64,000 bases of DNA from Lentzea atacamensis (GTDB taxonomy: Bacteria > Actinomycetota > Actinomycetes > Mycobacteriales > Pseudonocardiaceae): positions 391,635-455,634 of the forward strand of contig NZ_QLTT01000001.1 of the NCBI RefSeq assembly GCF_003269295.1, given 5' to 3'. Made by a program: the position numbers and the translations under genes. Each line of letters opens with the position of its first letter. The first letter of the stretch is position 1. Under the pieces are notes generated by a model. The model was not told the origin of the DNA. It saw nothing but the letters and a program-made list of their open reading frames with translations, and made no database searches. Positions 8,335-17,760 of the stretch are shown here, piece after piece.

Positions 8335-9000
8335 TCAGCAGCCGAGCAGGGCGGGCAGCCCGGAGAGGTCGGGCAGCTCGTCGTAGGGCTGGTAGTCGCT
8401 GCTGCCGCGACGGCCGTAGCGGTTGATCCACACACGACGCTTCAGACCGAGGTCCCTGGTGGGGATGTGGTCGTACTCCCAGCCCTGCGCGACGTGGATC
8501 ACCTGGCTCGGGTCGGCGTCCATGGTCTGGAAGGCGTACTCGAACGTCTGCCGGTCCGGCTTGTACGCCTTGGCCTGCTGCGCGGTGATCACGTAGTCGA
8601 ACTCGACGCCGATGTTCTCGACGTTGCGCGCGATGAGGTTGTCGTCGGTGTTGGAGATGATCGCGATCTCGTACTTCTTCTTCAGCGCCCGCAACGCGTC
8701 GGGCACCTCGGGCCACGGCCCGAAGGTCGGGACGGCCTCGACGAGCGCGTCGCCGTCGGACTCGCGGTACTCCAGGCCGTGCAGGCGCATGGCGTTGCGC
8801 AGGCTGGAGTGCAGGATCTCGTGGTAGGGCCGGTAGGCCTCCAGAACAGCCTGGAAGCGCATGACCCGGAAGTCGTCCAGGAACTCGTCGACGTCCAGTC
8901 CGTCGAGGTCCAGCCGGTCGGCCAGCACCTTCAGGGTGGTCGGGGCGAGCTCGAAGTTGATCAGGGTTGCGTAGGCGTCGAAGGTGACGATCTGACGCAT
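8335..9000 (-). CDS. HAD-superfamily hydrolase, haloacid dehalogenase type II-like
   Basis: 221 aa, close to the ~220-230 of L-2-haloacid dehalogenases. Motif I is VTFDAYATL with nucleophile Asp8. Motif II is IISNTDDN, the motif III Lys lies in AYKPDRQTFEYAF, and motif IV is near VAQGWEYD. Type II members act on 2-halo acids, but many genomic relatives are phosphatases or have unknown substrates. Its position within the amine-catabolic run makes a true dehalogenase role doubtful, and it may deal with a phosphorylated or damaged intermediate. Gaps of 20 and 15 bases to its neighbours indicate co-transcription. Confidence 0.8.
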   Translation of the reverse strand: MRQIVTFDAYATLINFELAPTTLKVLADRLDLDGLDVDEFLDDFRVMRFQAVLEAYRPYHEILHSSLRNAMRLHGLEYRESDGDALVEAVPTFGPWPEVPDALRALKKKYEIAIISNTDDNLIARNVENIGVEFDYVITAQQAKAYKPDRQTFEYAFQTMDADPSQVIHVAQGWEYDHIPTRDLGLKRRVWINRYGRRGSSDYQPYDELPDLSGLPALLGC

Positions 9001-9015
9001 GATTCCAATCCTTTC

Positions 9016-9942
9016 TCAGACCACCCGGTCGCCGGGGGGCACGATCTCGTCGAGTGCGGCCAGGTCGGCCTCGGTGGGAGTCCAGCCGGCCGCCGCCGCG
9101 TTCGCGGTGACCTGCTGCGGGGTCATGGCGCCGCAGATGACGGAGCCGACGGCGGGCAGCGCGGCCAGCCCGCCCACGGCGACCTCGAGGAGGGTGAGCC
9201 CTCGCTCGGCGCCGTACGCCGTGAGTGCCTCGACGCGGTCGAGGGCCGCGTCGGTGAGCCAGCCCTGCCGCCAGGACAGACGGCTGCCGGGTGGCGGTTC
9301 CTCTCCCCTGCGGTACTTGCCGCTGAGCAGTCCGTTCGCCAGCGGGTAGTAAGGCAGGACTCCGATGCCCAGGCTCAGGCACGTGGGCGTGAGCTCGGTT
9401 TCCACGCCGCGGTCGAGCAGGTGGTAGCGGGCCTGCGTGCTGACGAAGGCCGCGGTGAGCTGGTCGGCCGGCGTGTTCGAGCAACCGATGTGGCGGACCT
9501 TTCCTTCCGCTACCAGTTCCTGAAGCGCCGCAACGGTTTCCTCGATCGGGGTCACACCGTCGGGTTCGTGGTACTGGTACAGGTCGATCCAGTCGGTGCC
9601 GAGCCGGTTGAGCGACGCCTCGACCGCGTGCCTGACGTACCGGCGGGAGCCGCGCGGCCCGTAGCTGTCGGCGACCGCGCTCATGGGCATGCCGAACTTG
9701 GTCGCGAGGACGACCTCGTCGCGGCGGCCTTTGAGCGCGGCGCCGAGCAGCCGTTCGCTGGAGCCGCGCCCGCCCTCGCCGCCGTACATGTCCGCGGTGT
9801 CGAACAACGTGATGCCCGCGTCCAGTGCGGTGTGGACGACCGCCGCGGTCCCCTCCTCGTCGAGGCGGGAGCCGAAGTTGTTGCAGCCCACCCCCACCAC
9901 TGAGACGGTGGGACCGCGTTCACCCAGCGTGCGGTATCTCAT
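9016..9942 (-). CDS. Aldo/keto reductase
   Basis: 308 aa, normal for the family. The catalytic tetrad is visible: Asp and Tyr in FDTADMYGG, Lys in ATKFGM and His in YQYHEPD. C-terminal NADPH-binding segments (VGSVICGAMTPQQV) are of the usual kind. It would reduce an aldehyde or ketone with NADPH, or run the reverse oxidation. Its start overlaps the stop of the preceding aldehyde dehydrogenase gene (ATGA, 9939-9942), so the two are coupled and may compete for, or jointly clear, a toxic aldehyde. Confidence 0.87.
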   Translation of the reverse strand: MRYRTLGERGPTVSVVGVGCNNFGSRLDEEGTAAVVHTALDAGITLFDTADMYGGEGGRGSSERLLGAALKGRRDEVVLATKFGMPMSAVADSYGPRGSRRYVRHAVEASLNRLGTDWIDLYQYHEPDGVTPIEETVAALQELVAEGKVRHIGCSNTPADQLTAAFVSTQARYHLLDRGVETELTPTCLSLGIGVLPYYPLANGLLSGKYRRGEEPPPGSRLSWRQGWLTDAALDRVEALTAYGAERGLTLLEVAVGGLAALPAVGSVICGAMTPQQVTANAAAAGWTPTEADLAALDEIVPPGDRVV

Positions 9943-11387
9943 GTGCCGTTCCCGAACCCGATGCAGACGTTCTTGGTCTGCGTGTAGCTCGCCAGCGCCT
10001 CCAGGCCCTTCTCGCGGCCCCAGCCGCTGTGCTTGTAGCCGCCGAAGGGCAGTTCGACTCCTGTGCCGACGCCGGTGGCGTTGACGTGGACCTGGCCGGC
10101 GCGGATGCCGTGCGCCATCCGCAGGGCCTTGTCGATGTCACGGGTCCACACGTACGACGACAGGCCGTACGGGCTGTCGTTGGCGATCTCCAGGGCCTCG
10201 TCGACGTCGTCGAACTCGATGACGGTCACGACGGGCCCGAAGATCTCCTCGCGGGCGACCCTGTTCTGGTTGGTCAGTCCGGAAAGGACAGTTGGCGCGA
10301 TGTAGTAGCCACGGCGCAGCGTCAGGTCCTCGGGTGCACCGCCGCCGGCACGGACGTCCGCGCCCTCCTCGCGGGCCAGGTCCAGGAACCCCTGCACGCG
10401 GTCGCGCTGGCGTGCCGAGACGAGCGGCCCGACGTCCGAGTCGGTGAGACCGGGGCCCACGCGCAGCGCGTTCGCGTGGGCCGCCAGCCGGTCCAGGAAC
10501 TCCTCGGCACCGCGCTGCAGCAGCAGCCGTGTCCCCGCCGAGCAGGTCTGGCCCGCGTTTCCGAACGCCGAGGCCGCGATGGCACCGAGCGCCAGGTCGA
10601 AGTCCGCGTCGGCGAAGACGACGACCGGCGACTTGCCGCCCAGCTCCACGATGGAGGGCACCACGTTGGCCGCGGCCGCCTGGGCGACCTTGATCCCGGT
10701 GGCGACCGACCCGGTGAACGTCACCTGGTCGATGCCGGGATGCCCGGCCAGCGCCGCACCGGTCTCACCGTCGCCCGGCACGACGTTCAGGACACCCGGC
10801 GGCAGACCGCACTCCAGCGCGATCCGGCCGATCTCCACCGGCGTCAGCGGCGCTTCCGGTGACGGTTTGAGCACCACCGTGCAGCCCGCGGCCAGCGCCG
10901 GCGCACTCCCCCGCGCGGTGTTCTGCAGCGGGTAGTTGAACGGGATGATCTGCCCGGACACGCCGATCGGCTCGCGCACGGTGTAGTCGATCAGGCCCGG
11001 TCCCAGCGGGATGGTGGAGCCGCCGAGCTTGTCCGCGGTGCCCGCGTAGAACTCGAAGTACCGCGCGGCCGCTTCGACGTCGGCCCTGGCCTGCCGCAGC
11101 GGCTTGCCCACGTCCAGGCTCTCCAGCCGGGCCAGTCGTTCGCCGTCGGCCCTGATGGCCTCGGCGATCCGGTACAGCAGCCGTCCGCGGTCCGCGGCGC
11201 GCATCCCCGCCCACTCGGGAGCGGTGAACGCGGCGCGAGCGGCGGCGACCGCGGCGTCCACATCCGCCTTGCCTCCCAGCGAGACCTCGGCGATCGGATC
11301 GCCCAGTGCCGGGTCCACGACGGTGAAGGTGCGGCCGTCGGCAGCCGGCACCCGCTTGCCGTCGATCAGCAGCTCGGTTTCCTTCAC
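9939..11387 (-). CDS. NAD(P)-dependent aldehyde dehydrogenase (betaine/semialdehyde type)
   Basis: 482 aa from GTG 11387, which overlaps the upstream stop as GTGA. Catalytic Cys lies in GNAGQTCSAGTRLL and the general-base Glu in VELGGKSP. The cofactor loop FTGSVATGIKVAQ and the C-terminal PFGGYKHSGWGREKG are standard. It oxidises an aldehyde to the acid. Next to a class III aminotransferase, its likely substrate is an amino-aldehyde or dicarboxylic semialdehyde such as aspartate semialdehyde. Coupling to aspA at the end of the operon would fit this, but it is inference. Confidence 0.9.
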   Translation of the reverse strand: MKETELLIDGKRVPAADGRTFTVVDPALGDPIAEVSLGGKADVDAAVAAARAAFTAPEWAGMRAADRGRLLYRIAEAIRADGERLARLESLDVGKPLRQARADVEAAARYFEFYAGTADKLGGSTIPLGPGLIDYTVREPIGVSGQIIPFNYPLQNTARGSAPALAAGCTVVLKPSPEAPLTPVEIGRIALECGLPPGVLNVVPGDGETGAALAGHPGIDQVTFTGSVATGIKVAQAAAANVVPSIVELGGKSPVVVFADADFDLALGAIAASAFGNAGQTCSAGTRLLLQRGAEEFLDRLAAHANALRVGPGLTDSDVGPLVSARQRDRVQGFLDLAREEGADVRAGGGAPEDLTLRRGYYIAPTVLSGLTNQNRVAREEIFGPVVTVIEFDDVDEALEIANDSPYGLSSYVWTRDIDKALRMAHGIRAGQVHVNATGVGTGVELPFGGYKHSGWGREKGLEALASYTQTKNVCIGFGNGT

Positions 11388-12337
11388 GGCTTGATCTCGC
11401 CTTCCACCGCGCCGAAGATCACGACCTCGTCGCCGGAGCGCACGGTGCGGATGCGGCGCACCCACAGCACGATGCCGTCCCAGTCGGCGCGGACCTCTTC
11501 GAGCGTGTTGCCGTAGTGGTCCACGATCTGACCGATCAGGTCGCCTTCCTTGCAGTTCTCGCCCGGTTCGGCGTAGCTGACGAAGAAGCCGCCGTTGCTG
11601 GAGCGGGCGAACGTGCCCGTGACGGCCGTGTAGGTGTCCCGCAGCTCCACCTCGCCGTCGATCATCCCGAGGCTGCGCAGGATGTTGCGGATCGAGTACA
11701 TGTGCCGCTCGACGTTGGCCTCGCGGTACGTGGCGCCACCGCACTCGATGGTGATGGCGGGCTTGCCGGCCGCGAGAACGGGGTGGCGGACCGTGCCGCC
11801 CCACTTGCCGCCCTTCCAGACCAGCTCGTGCCCGGCGGCGAGCGCGATGTCCGTCGCCAGGTCCTCGTAGCCGCCCTGGAGGATGACCAGCGGGGCGATC
11901 TCGCCGTAGGCACCACCGGTGTGCAGGTCGACCACGGCGTCGACGGCGGGGACGACCCGCTCGACGAAGGTGGCGGCGAGACGCTGCGAGTACGAGCCCT
12001 CCGCGTCGCCGGGGAAGATGCGGTTGAGGTTCAGGTGGTCGATGCCGCTCGCGCGGGCGGCCGCCTCGAACGCCGGGGTGTTCATGCATGGGATGCCGAC
12101 GACGGTGCCCCGCAGCGTCGCCGGGTCGATCTCGGCCAGCACGCGGCGGATCGCCTCCTGGCCGTCGTACTCGTCGCCGTGCACGCCGGCGTCGACACAC
12201 AGGACCGGACCGTCCTGGACGCCGTTGACGACGATCAGCGGAATGCCGAGGTCCACGCCGTAGCTGCTGGTGCCGACCGGGATGAGGCCCTGGGCGCGCT
12301 CGCCGGGGGCGACGGTCAACGGACCGATGGAGTACAT
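11384..12337 (-). CDS. Succinylglutamate desuccinylase/aspartoacylase-family Zn deacylase, copy 1
   Basis: 317 aa. The zinc-binding HxxE motif is in AGVHGDEYDG and the third ligand His in VVDLHTGG. The pair GIDHLNLNRIFPGD is typical of AstE/DoeB-like proteins. Members remove N-acyl groups from amino acids. DoeB/EutE, which deacetylates N-acetyl-2,4-diaminobutyrate in ectoine breakdown, belongs to this family. GAGAGGAA precedes ATG 12337. It lies between the aminotransferase and the aldehyde dehydrogenase, the same three functions that follow ectoine ring opening. No ectoine hydrolase is present, so the acyl substrate remains open. A second family member is encoded at 17761-18729. Confidence 0.85.
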   Translation of the reverse strand: MYSIGPLTVAPGERAQGLIPVGTSSYGVDLGIPLIVVNGVQDGPVLCVDAGVHGDEYDGQEAIRRVLAEIDPATLRGTVVGIPCMNTPAFEAAARASGIDHLNLNRIFPGDAEGSYSQRLAATFVERVVPAVDAVVDLHTGGAYGEIAPLVILQGGYEDLATDIALAAGHELVWKGGKWGGTVRHPVLAAGKPAITIECGGATYREANVERHMYSIRNILRSLGMIDGEVELRDTYTAVTGTFARSSNGGFFVSYAEPGENCKEGDLIGQIVDHYGNTLEEVRADWDGIVLWVRRIRTVRSGDEVVIFGAVEGEIKP

Positions 12338-12369
12338 GTGCGTTCCTCTCGTGGTGTGGCGTGGAGACG

Positions 12370-13737
12370 TCATCGGGCCAGTGCGCGCGAGGCCTCGTCG
12401 AGCGTGTCGGCGATGATCTCGGCGATGCGGTCCAGCAGCGGCCGGTCGCTGATCAGCGGTGGCGCGATCTGCAGCAGCGGCGCGGCGCGGTTGTAGACCC
12501 TGGCCAGCAGCCCGGCTTCGCGCAGGCGACGCGGGGTCAGGTCGACGACGAGCGCCTGGCGTGCCGCGTCCGAGAAACCACCGTCGGGAAGATCGCCGGC
12601 CAGCTGGACGGCGTAGAAGAACCCGGCGCCGCGGACGTCGGCGACGATCGGCAGCCCGGCGAGCGCCGCCATGCCGTTCGCCAGTCCGCCTTCCAGAGCG
12701 CGGACGTTCTGCAGGACCTGGTCGCGTTCCATGATCTCGATGGTTCGCAACGAGATCGCGGCGCTGAGCGGGTGCCCGCCGAAGGTGTAGCCGTGGTTGA
12801 GCACGGCTCCCGGCCGGTTGATCACCTCGGCGACCCGTTGCCCGGCCAGCGTGGCGCCCATCGGGGCGTAGCCGGCGGTGATGCCCTTGGCGACCGTGAC
12901 GAGGTCGGGCCGGGCGCCGAAGCGACTGCCGCCGAACCACTCGCCGAGCCGCCCGAAGCCGGTGATCACCTCGTCCGCGACGAGCAGGAAGCCGTACCGG
13001 TCGGCCAGCGCCCGCAGGCCCGGCCAGTAGCCCTTCGGCGGCGTGATGCAGCCGCCGCGGTTCTGCACGGGCTCCGCGATGAGCATCGCGATGGTCTCCG
13101 GCCCTTCGGCCAGCACGGCTTCCTCGATCTCACCGAGCAGGTGCGCGGTGAACACGGCGTCGTCCGCCAGCTCGGGCGCCAGGCCGAGACGGTTGGTGTT
13201 GGCCACGAACCGGGTGTCGATCGCGGGTGGCCCGTACGGCTCGGTGAGCCCGGGGTCGTCGGTGAACGACAGGGCGCCGACGGTCAGGCCGTGGTACGCG
13301 CTGTTCCTGGCGATGACCTTGGTGCGGCCCGGCTCGCCGCGCAGCGCGTGGTAGCGGCGCGCGATCTTCCACGCAGTCTCCACGGCTTCGGCGCCACCGC
13401 TGGAGAAGAACGTGTGCTCGATGCCCGCGGGCGCGAGCCCGGCCAGCCGCTCGGCGAGCTCGATCGCCGCCGGGTGGGCGGAGGCGGACCACAGCGGGCT
13501 GTAGCAGAGCTCGCGGAGCTGTTTGCCCGCCGCCTCCGCGATCTCGTCGGCGTAGGAGTACCCGAGCTGGCAGCAGTACAGGCCGGAGAGCCCGTCGATG
13601 TAACGCGTGCCGTCGTCGTCGCGGACGTACGGGCCCTCCCCGCTGCGCACGACGAAGAGATCGTCGCCGAGCGAGCCGTTCGAGGTCATGTTGAGCAGCA
13701 GGTGCTTGGCCGCGGCCGCGTGCAGGTCGGTGGTCAT
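12370..13737 (-). CDS. Class III PLP-dependent aminotransferase (omega-amino acid type)
   Basis: 455 aa, the usual length. The PLP lysine is in TVAKGITAGYAPMGA. HTFFSSGGAEAVETAWK (cofactor phosphate contact), LLVADEVITGFGR (Asp contacting the PLP ring) and TFGGHPLSAA are all class III features. It should move an amino group from the terminal carbon of a diamine or omega-amino acid to pyruvate or 2-oxoglutarate, giving an aldehyde for the dehydrogenase encoded downstream. Its ATG overlaps the stop of the permease gene (ATGA), tying expression to the transporter. Relatives include diaminobutyrate and putrescine aminotransferases, and specificity cannot be read from sequence alone. Confidence 0.9.
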   Translation of the reverse strand: MTTDLHAAAAKHLLLNMTSNGSLGDDLFVVRSGEGPYVRDDDGTRYIDGLSGLYCCQLGYSYADEIAEAAGKQLRELCYSPLWSASAHPAAIELAERLAGLAPAGIEHTFFSSGGAEAVETAWKIARRYHALRGEPGRTKVIARNSAYHGLTVGALSFTDDPGLTEPYGPPAIDTRFVANTNRLGLAPELADDAVFTAHLLGEIEEAVLAEGPETIAMLIAEPVQNRGGCITPPKGYWPGLRALADRYGFLLVADEVITGFGRLGEWFGGSRFGARPDLVTVAKGITAGYAPMGATLAGQRVAEVINRPGAVLNHGYTFGGHPLSAAISLRTIEIMERDQVLQNVRALEGGLANGMAALAGLPIVADVRGAGFFYAVQLAGDLPDGGFSDAARQALVVDLTPRRLREAGLLARVYNRAAPLLQIAPPLISDRPLLDRIAEIIADTLDEASRALAR

Positions 13738-14585
13738 TTCGTGTCACCTCCCGCAGGGACGTCCACCGGCAGCAGGCCGCCCTGCTTGCCCGTGCCGAAC
13801 CTGCGCAGAAGGCTGACGAGCCCCAGCGCCACCAGTGCGACGGCGATGAGCAGCGCGGCCACCGCGGTGACCGTCGGATCCACGTCGAACTGCAGGACGT
13901 TGAACACCTGCACGGGGAGAGTGATCGTGTCCACGGAGGACAGGAACTGGGAGATGAAGAACTCGTCGAAGCTGGTGATGAAGGAGAAGATCGCCGCGGC
14001 GATCACGCCGGGAGCGGCCAGCGGGAAGGTGATCCGCCGCGCGATGGTGAGCCGGCCGGCTCCCATGCTGGCGGCGGCGTCCTCCAGCCGCTCGTCGATA
14101 CCCTTCAGCGTCGCCATCAGGATCATCACCGCGATCGGCGTGGCGAGCACGGTGTGGCCAAGCGCGATCGCGATCGGGCTGCCGAGCATCGCCGCCGGTT
14201 CGAAGAGCAGGAACAACCCCAGCGCGACGACCACCTGCGGGATCACCAGCGGCGCGAGCACCAGGCCGTAGACCGCGGACCGCATCGGAAGGTCGCTGCG
14301 CACCAGGGCGATCGCGGCCATCATCCCGAGCGCCACCGAGAACACCGTGGTCAGCGCGGCGACCGTGGCGCTCAGCGCGAGTGCGGCCGGCCACCTGCTG
14401 CCGTCGGCGAACAGCTGCTGGTACCAGTTCATCGTCCACGACTCGGGCGGGAAGGAACCCAGTGCGTCACTGCCGAACGACGTCACGAGGATCAGCACGA
14501 TCGGCATTCCGAGGAACACGAGCACCAGCAGTGAGATGACGGCGAGAACGACGCGTCCCGCCACGCTGTCACGCAACCCGATCAT
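13734..14585 (-). CDS. ABC transporter permease, spermidine/putrescine type (PotC-like)
   Basis: 283 aa with six predicted membrane helices. The EAA-type cytoplasmic loop reads ERLEDAAASMGAGRLTIARR. The start at ATG 14585 overlaps the preceding permease stop (ATGA). It forms the inner-membrane channel with the PotB-like protein, is powered by the ATPase of 15506-16633 and is fed by the lipoprotein of 16626-17717. PotC-type permeases import polyamines and related cations. The surrounding catabolic genes suggest import of the compound that the operon breaks down. Confidence 0.9.
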   Translation of the reverse strand: MIGLRDSVAGRVVLAVISLLVLVFLGMPIVLILVTSFGSDALGSFPPESWTMNWYQQLFADGSRWPAALALSATVAALTTVFSVALGMMAAIALVRSDLPMRSAVYGLVLAPLVIPQVVVALGLFLLFEPAAMLGSPIAIALGHTVLATPIAVMILMATLKGIDERLEDAAASMGAGRLTIARRITFPLAAPGVIAAAIFSFITSFDEFFISQFLSSVDTITLPVQVFNVLQFDVDPTVTAVAALLIAVALVALGLVSLLRRFGTGKQGGLLPVDVPAGGDTK

Positions 14586-15502
14586 GCCGCACCCCGGTTC
14601 TTCGCGGCCTCGCTCACGCTCTTCACCAGGCGCAGCAACAACAATCCGGCGAAGGTGAGGAGCAGCAGGATCACGCCGAGAGCGGAGGCGCCGTTCCACT
14701 GGTTGTTCTTCATCACCTGCTCGTCGATGAGCGAGGCGACCATCGTCTGCTTGGGACCACCCATCAGCGCCGGGGTCAGGTAGTAGCCCAGGCACAGGAT
14801 GAAGCTCAGGATCCCGGCGTTGACCAGACCGGGGGCGACGAGCGGCAGGTAGACGCGGAAGAAGGTGACGAGCCGTCCGGCCCCCATGCTCGCCGCGGCC
14901 GCGATCAGCCCGCGGTCCACGCCGCGCATGACCGCGTACAGCAGCAGCACTGTGTAGGGCAGCATCACCGAGGTGGTGCCGATGACGACGCCGAGCTCGT
15001 TGTACAGCAACTGGAACGGGGCACCGGGCACGTGCAGCGCCATCAGCGTCTCGTTCACCAGGCCGTGGTCACCGAGCAGGATGATCCAGCCGTAGGTGCG
15101 GACCAGGGCGCTGATGAAGTGCGGCACGACGACCACCAGCATCACCAGACCGGCCCAGATCGGCCGCAGCCGGGTGATCCAGTAGGCCAGCAGGAACCCG
15201 ATGACCAGGCTGATCACCGACGTCTCCGCGGAGATCCGCAACGTGATGAGCAGGATGTCCAGGCTGGTCCCGGTGAGCGCGTCGGTGTACCAGTGCAGCG
15301 TGAACCCGCCGTCCTCGCCCTTCAGGCTGAGCAGGAGGGTGCTGAAGATGGGGTACACGAACAGGATCAGCAGGTACACGACGACCGGCGTGGCGTTGAG
15401 CAGCCCGAAGCGGGTGCGGCGGCCGGACAGCCGGCGGCGCCATCCGCCGGTGGTGGTGGCGGCCGCGACCACCGGCTCCGGTGGCGGGGCGAGGACGGCC
15501 AC
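14582..15502 (-). CDS. ABC transporter permease, spermidine/putrescine type (PotB-like)
   Basis: 306 aa. A cytoplasmic N-terminal extension of about 35 residues precedes the first of six helices (LLNATPVVVYLLILFVYPIF). The EAA loop is DRGLIAAAASMGAGRLVTFF, facing the ATPase. Only 3 bases separate its start from the ATPase stop, and its own stop overlaps the PotC-like start. It is the partner permease of the same importer. The order ATPase, PotB, PotC follows the standard Pot arrangement. Confidence 0.9.
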   Translation of the reverse strand: MAVLAPPPEPVVAAATTTGGWRRRLSGRRTRFGLLNATPVVVYLLILFVYPIFSTLLLSLKGEDGGFTLHWYTDALTGTSLDILLITLRISAETSVISLVIGFLLAYWITRLRPIWAGLVMLVVVVPHFISALVRTYGWIILLGDHGLVNETLMALHVPGAPFQLLYNELGVVIGTTSVMLPYTVLLLYAVMRGVDRGLIAAAASMGAGRLVTFFRVYLPLVAPGLVNAGILSFILCLGYYLTPALMGGPKQTMVASLIDEQVMKNNQWNGASALGVILLLLTFAGLLLLRLVKSVSEAAKNRGAA

Positions 15503-15505
15503 GGC

Positions 15506-16633
15506 TCAGCCTCCCGTTCCGGCGGCGTCGAACACGCTGACGTCGTCCGGGTCGGCGGTCAGGCCCACCCGGTCGCCCATCAGGGGCGCCCGGCCGGCCG
15601 GGATCTCCAGCCGGATGGTGCTGCCGGCACCATCCGGGCGGATCGTGACGCGCACCAGCGTGCCGACGTACGTGACGGTCTCGACGATGCCGGTGCAGAA
15701 CCCGTCCTCCGGCGCGCACACGGCGAGCCTGCCGGGCTGCACGGCGGCCTGCACCCTTGCACCGGCGGCATGATCATGCCGCCGGGTGCGCACGACGCCT
15801 CCGGTGTCGAGGCGAACCGCACCGTCACTCTCGACGGTGCCGGGGAGGAAGTTCGCGGCTCCGAGGAAGTCGGCGACGAACGGCGTGCGCGGGCGCTCGA
15901 ACAGCTCCTGCGGGGTGTCGAACTGGTCGATGCGGCCGTCGCGCATGACGGCGATCCGGTCGGAGAGCACGAGGGCCTCCTCCTGGTCGTGCGTCACGTA
16001 GATGACCGTCAGCCCCAGCTCGCGCTGAATGCGCTTGATCTCCGTCTGCAGCTGGTCGCGCAGCTTCTTGTCGAGCGCGCCCAGCGGCTCGTCCATCAGG
16101 ATCACCGGCGGGCGGTAGACCAGTGCGCGACACAGTGCGACGCGCTGCTGCTGGCCGCCGGAGAGCTCGCGCGGCCGGCGCCGGGCGAAGCGGGACAGTC
16201 CCGCCATCTCCAGCGTCTCTCCCACGCGGTTGCGGATGTCCTGTTTGGACAGGCCGCGCAGCTCCAGCGGGAAGGCGACGTTCTCGCTCACGGTCATGTG
16301 CGGGAAGAGCAGGTACTGCTGGAAGACGAAGCCCAGGCCGCGTTTCTGCGGCGCGAGGCGGGTGACGTCCCTGCCGCCGACGACGATCGACCCGGAGTCG
16401 GGTTCGACGAAGCCGGCGATCATCATCAGGGTCGTGGTCTTGCCGGAGCCGGACGAGCCGAGGAAGGTCACGAACTCCCCGGCGCCGATCTCCATCGAGA
16501 CCTCGTCGACCGCGGTCATGGTGCCGTACGTCTTGCGCACCTTGGTCACCGAAAGCGATTTGCCGATGCCGATCCCGTCCGGTGCCAGGACCAGCGGCGA
16601 CTTCCTCTCCGACATCACGTGAAGCTCAGACAC
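15506..16633 (-). CDS. ABC transporter ATP-binding protein, polyamine type (PotA-like)
   Basis: 375 aa. Walker A is LGSSGSGKTTTLMMIAGF, the Q-loop FQQYLLFPHMT, the ABC signature ELSGGQQQRVALCRAL, Walker B VILMDEPLGALD and the H-loop His in IYVTHDQEEA. The C-terminal ~120 residues form a TOBE-like regulatory domain. GTG 16633 was preferred because GGAG sits in front of it and it overlaps the binding-protein stop by 8 bases. ATG 16615 is the alternative. It energises import through the two permeases encoded downstream. Confidence 0.92.
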   Translation of the reverse strand: MSELHVMSERKSPLVLAPDGIGIGKSLSVTKVRKTYGTMTAVDEVSMEIGAGEFVTFLGSSGSGKTTTLMMIAGFVEPDSGSIVVGGRDVTRLAPQKRGLGFVFQQYLLFPHMTVSENVAFPLELRGLSKQDIRNRVGETLEMAGLSRFARRRPRELSGGQQQRVALCRALVYRPPVILMDEPLGALDKKLRDQLQTEIKRIQRELGLTVIYVTHDQEEALVLSDRIAVMRDGRIDQFDTPQELFERPRTPFVADFLGAANFLPGTVESDGAVRLDTGGVVRTRRHDHAAGARVQAAVQPGRLAVCAPEDGFCTGIVETVTYVGTLVRVTIRPDGAGSTIRLEIPAGRAPLMGDRVGLTADPDDVSVFDAAGTGG

Positions 16634-17717
16634 GGGCCCACTCCTGCCAGCGCTTGGTCACGGCGTCGTCGTTGGCGACCCACCACTCGACGTCGGCGTC
16701 GAACCCGGTGTCCAGGTTCTTCGGCGAGCCCAGCAGGGTGGCCGAGACCTCGTCCTTCATGTCCTTGTAGGCGGCGGGCACCACCGGCGCCATCGGGTAG
16801 ATCTCGGCGAAGCGGGCCTGCACCTCCGGACGCAGCGAGTAGTCGATCAGCTGGTACGCGGCGTCGAGGTTGGCCGCGCCCTTGGGGATGGCCCAGCCGT
16901 TGCTCTGCCTGCGGGCGCCCTGGAACACGTAGGCCAGCGGCTGGCCCTGCTTGATCAGGTCGTTGAGGCGGCCGTGCCAGACGGTCGACACGTCGACCTC
17001 GCGGCGGCCGAGCAGCACGCCGGGCAACGCGCCGGTGTCCCAGTACTTCTTGACCGAGCCCTTGATCTCGTCGAGCTTGCGGAAGGCGCGGTCGAGGTCG
17101 AGCGGGTACAGCTTGTCCAGCGGTACACCGTCGGCCAGCAGGGCGAACTCGAGCTCGGGGATGTCCGCGTCGAGGTGCTGGAGGCTGCGGTTGCCCGGCA
17201 GCGCCCTGGTGTCCCAGAAGTCGGCCCAGGAACTCGGCTTCTTCCCGCCGAAGGCGTCCGTGCGGTACGCCATCACGCTGCCCCAGTAGTTCTTGCCGAC
17301 CGCGGTCGGCGTGAGCAGGTTCTTGGCGATGTCCGCGTTCTTGGCGGTCTTGAGGCGGTCGTAGTCGATCTGCTGGGTCGCGTCCTCCTTGGCGAACTTC
17401 ACGAAGTCGATCATCGAGTTGTCGATCAGGTCGAACTGCGGCCGGCCCTGCTTGATCTGGGCCAGCATCTGCGCGTAGTTCGGGTTGATGACCTTGATCT
17501 CGATACCGGTCTCCTTCATGAAGGGCTCGAGAACAGCCTTCATGTTGGCGTCGCCGTAGGCGCCACCGCTGTTGCGGACCACGAGCGTCTTGCTGCTCGT
17601 GCCACCGCTGCCGGACGAGCGGCTCGTGCCGCTGCCGCACGCGGCCAGCGCGGACGTCGCGGCGACAGCGCCTAGACCTCGGAGGAAGAGCCGGCGGTCG
17701 ATCCGGGTGTCTTTCAC
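16626..17717 (-). CDS. Extracellular polyamine-type solute-binding lipoprotein (PotD/PotF-like), TAT exported
   Basis: 363 aa from GTG 17717 with AGGAGG six bases upstream. The N-terminus has a twin-arginine motif (DRRLFLRG), a hydrophobic stretch and a lipobox ending LAAC, so it is exported folded and anchored by lipid. The mature part starts with TLVVRNSGGAYGD, a common opening of PotD-type periplasmic-binding folds. It captures the substrate outside the membrane and delivers it to the PotBC-like permeases. Acidic pocket residues for a cationic amine cannot be assigned with confidence. Confidence 0.88.
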   Translation of the reverse strand: MKDTRIDRRLFLRGLGAVAATSALAACGSGTSRSSGSGGTSSKTLVVRNSGGAYGDANMKAVLEPFMKETGIEIKVINPNYAQMLAQIKQGRPQFDLIDNSMIDFVKFAKEDATQQIDYDRLKTAKNADIAKNLLTPTAVGKNYWGSVMAYRTDAFGGKKPSSWADFWDTRALPGNRSLQHLDADIPELEFALLADGVPLDKLYPLDLDRAFRKLDEIKGSVKKYWDTGALPGVLLGRREVDVSTVWHGRLNDLIKQGQPLAYVFQGARRQSNGWAIPKGAANLDAAYQLIDYSLRPEVQARFAEIYPMAPVVPAAYKDMKDEVSATLLGSPKNLDTGFDADVEWWVANDDAVTKRWQEWARV

Positions 17718-17760
17718 GATGAACCTCCTGGGGGCGGGGAGGAAGCTTTCGGGGCGGGGA

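Noticed and set aside
7031..9484. 817-codon frame fusing the HAD/AKR region to the FAD oxidase
   Set aside because: The first ~390 codons are a shadow of the HAD and AKR genes. The FAD motif starts right after ATG 8314, which has a strong ribosome site.
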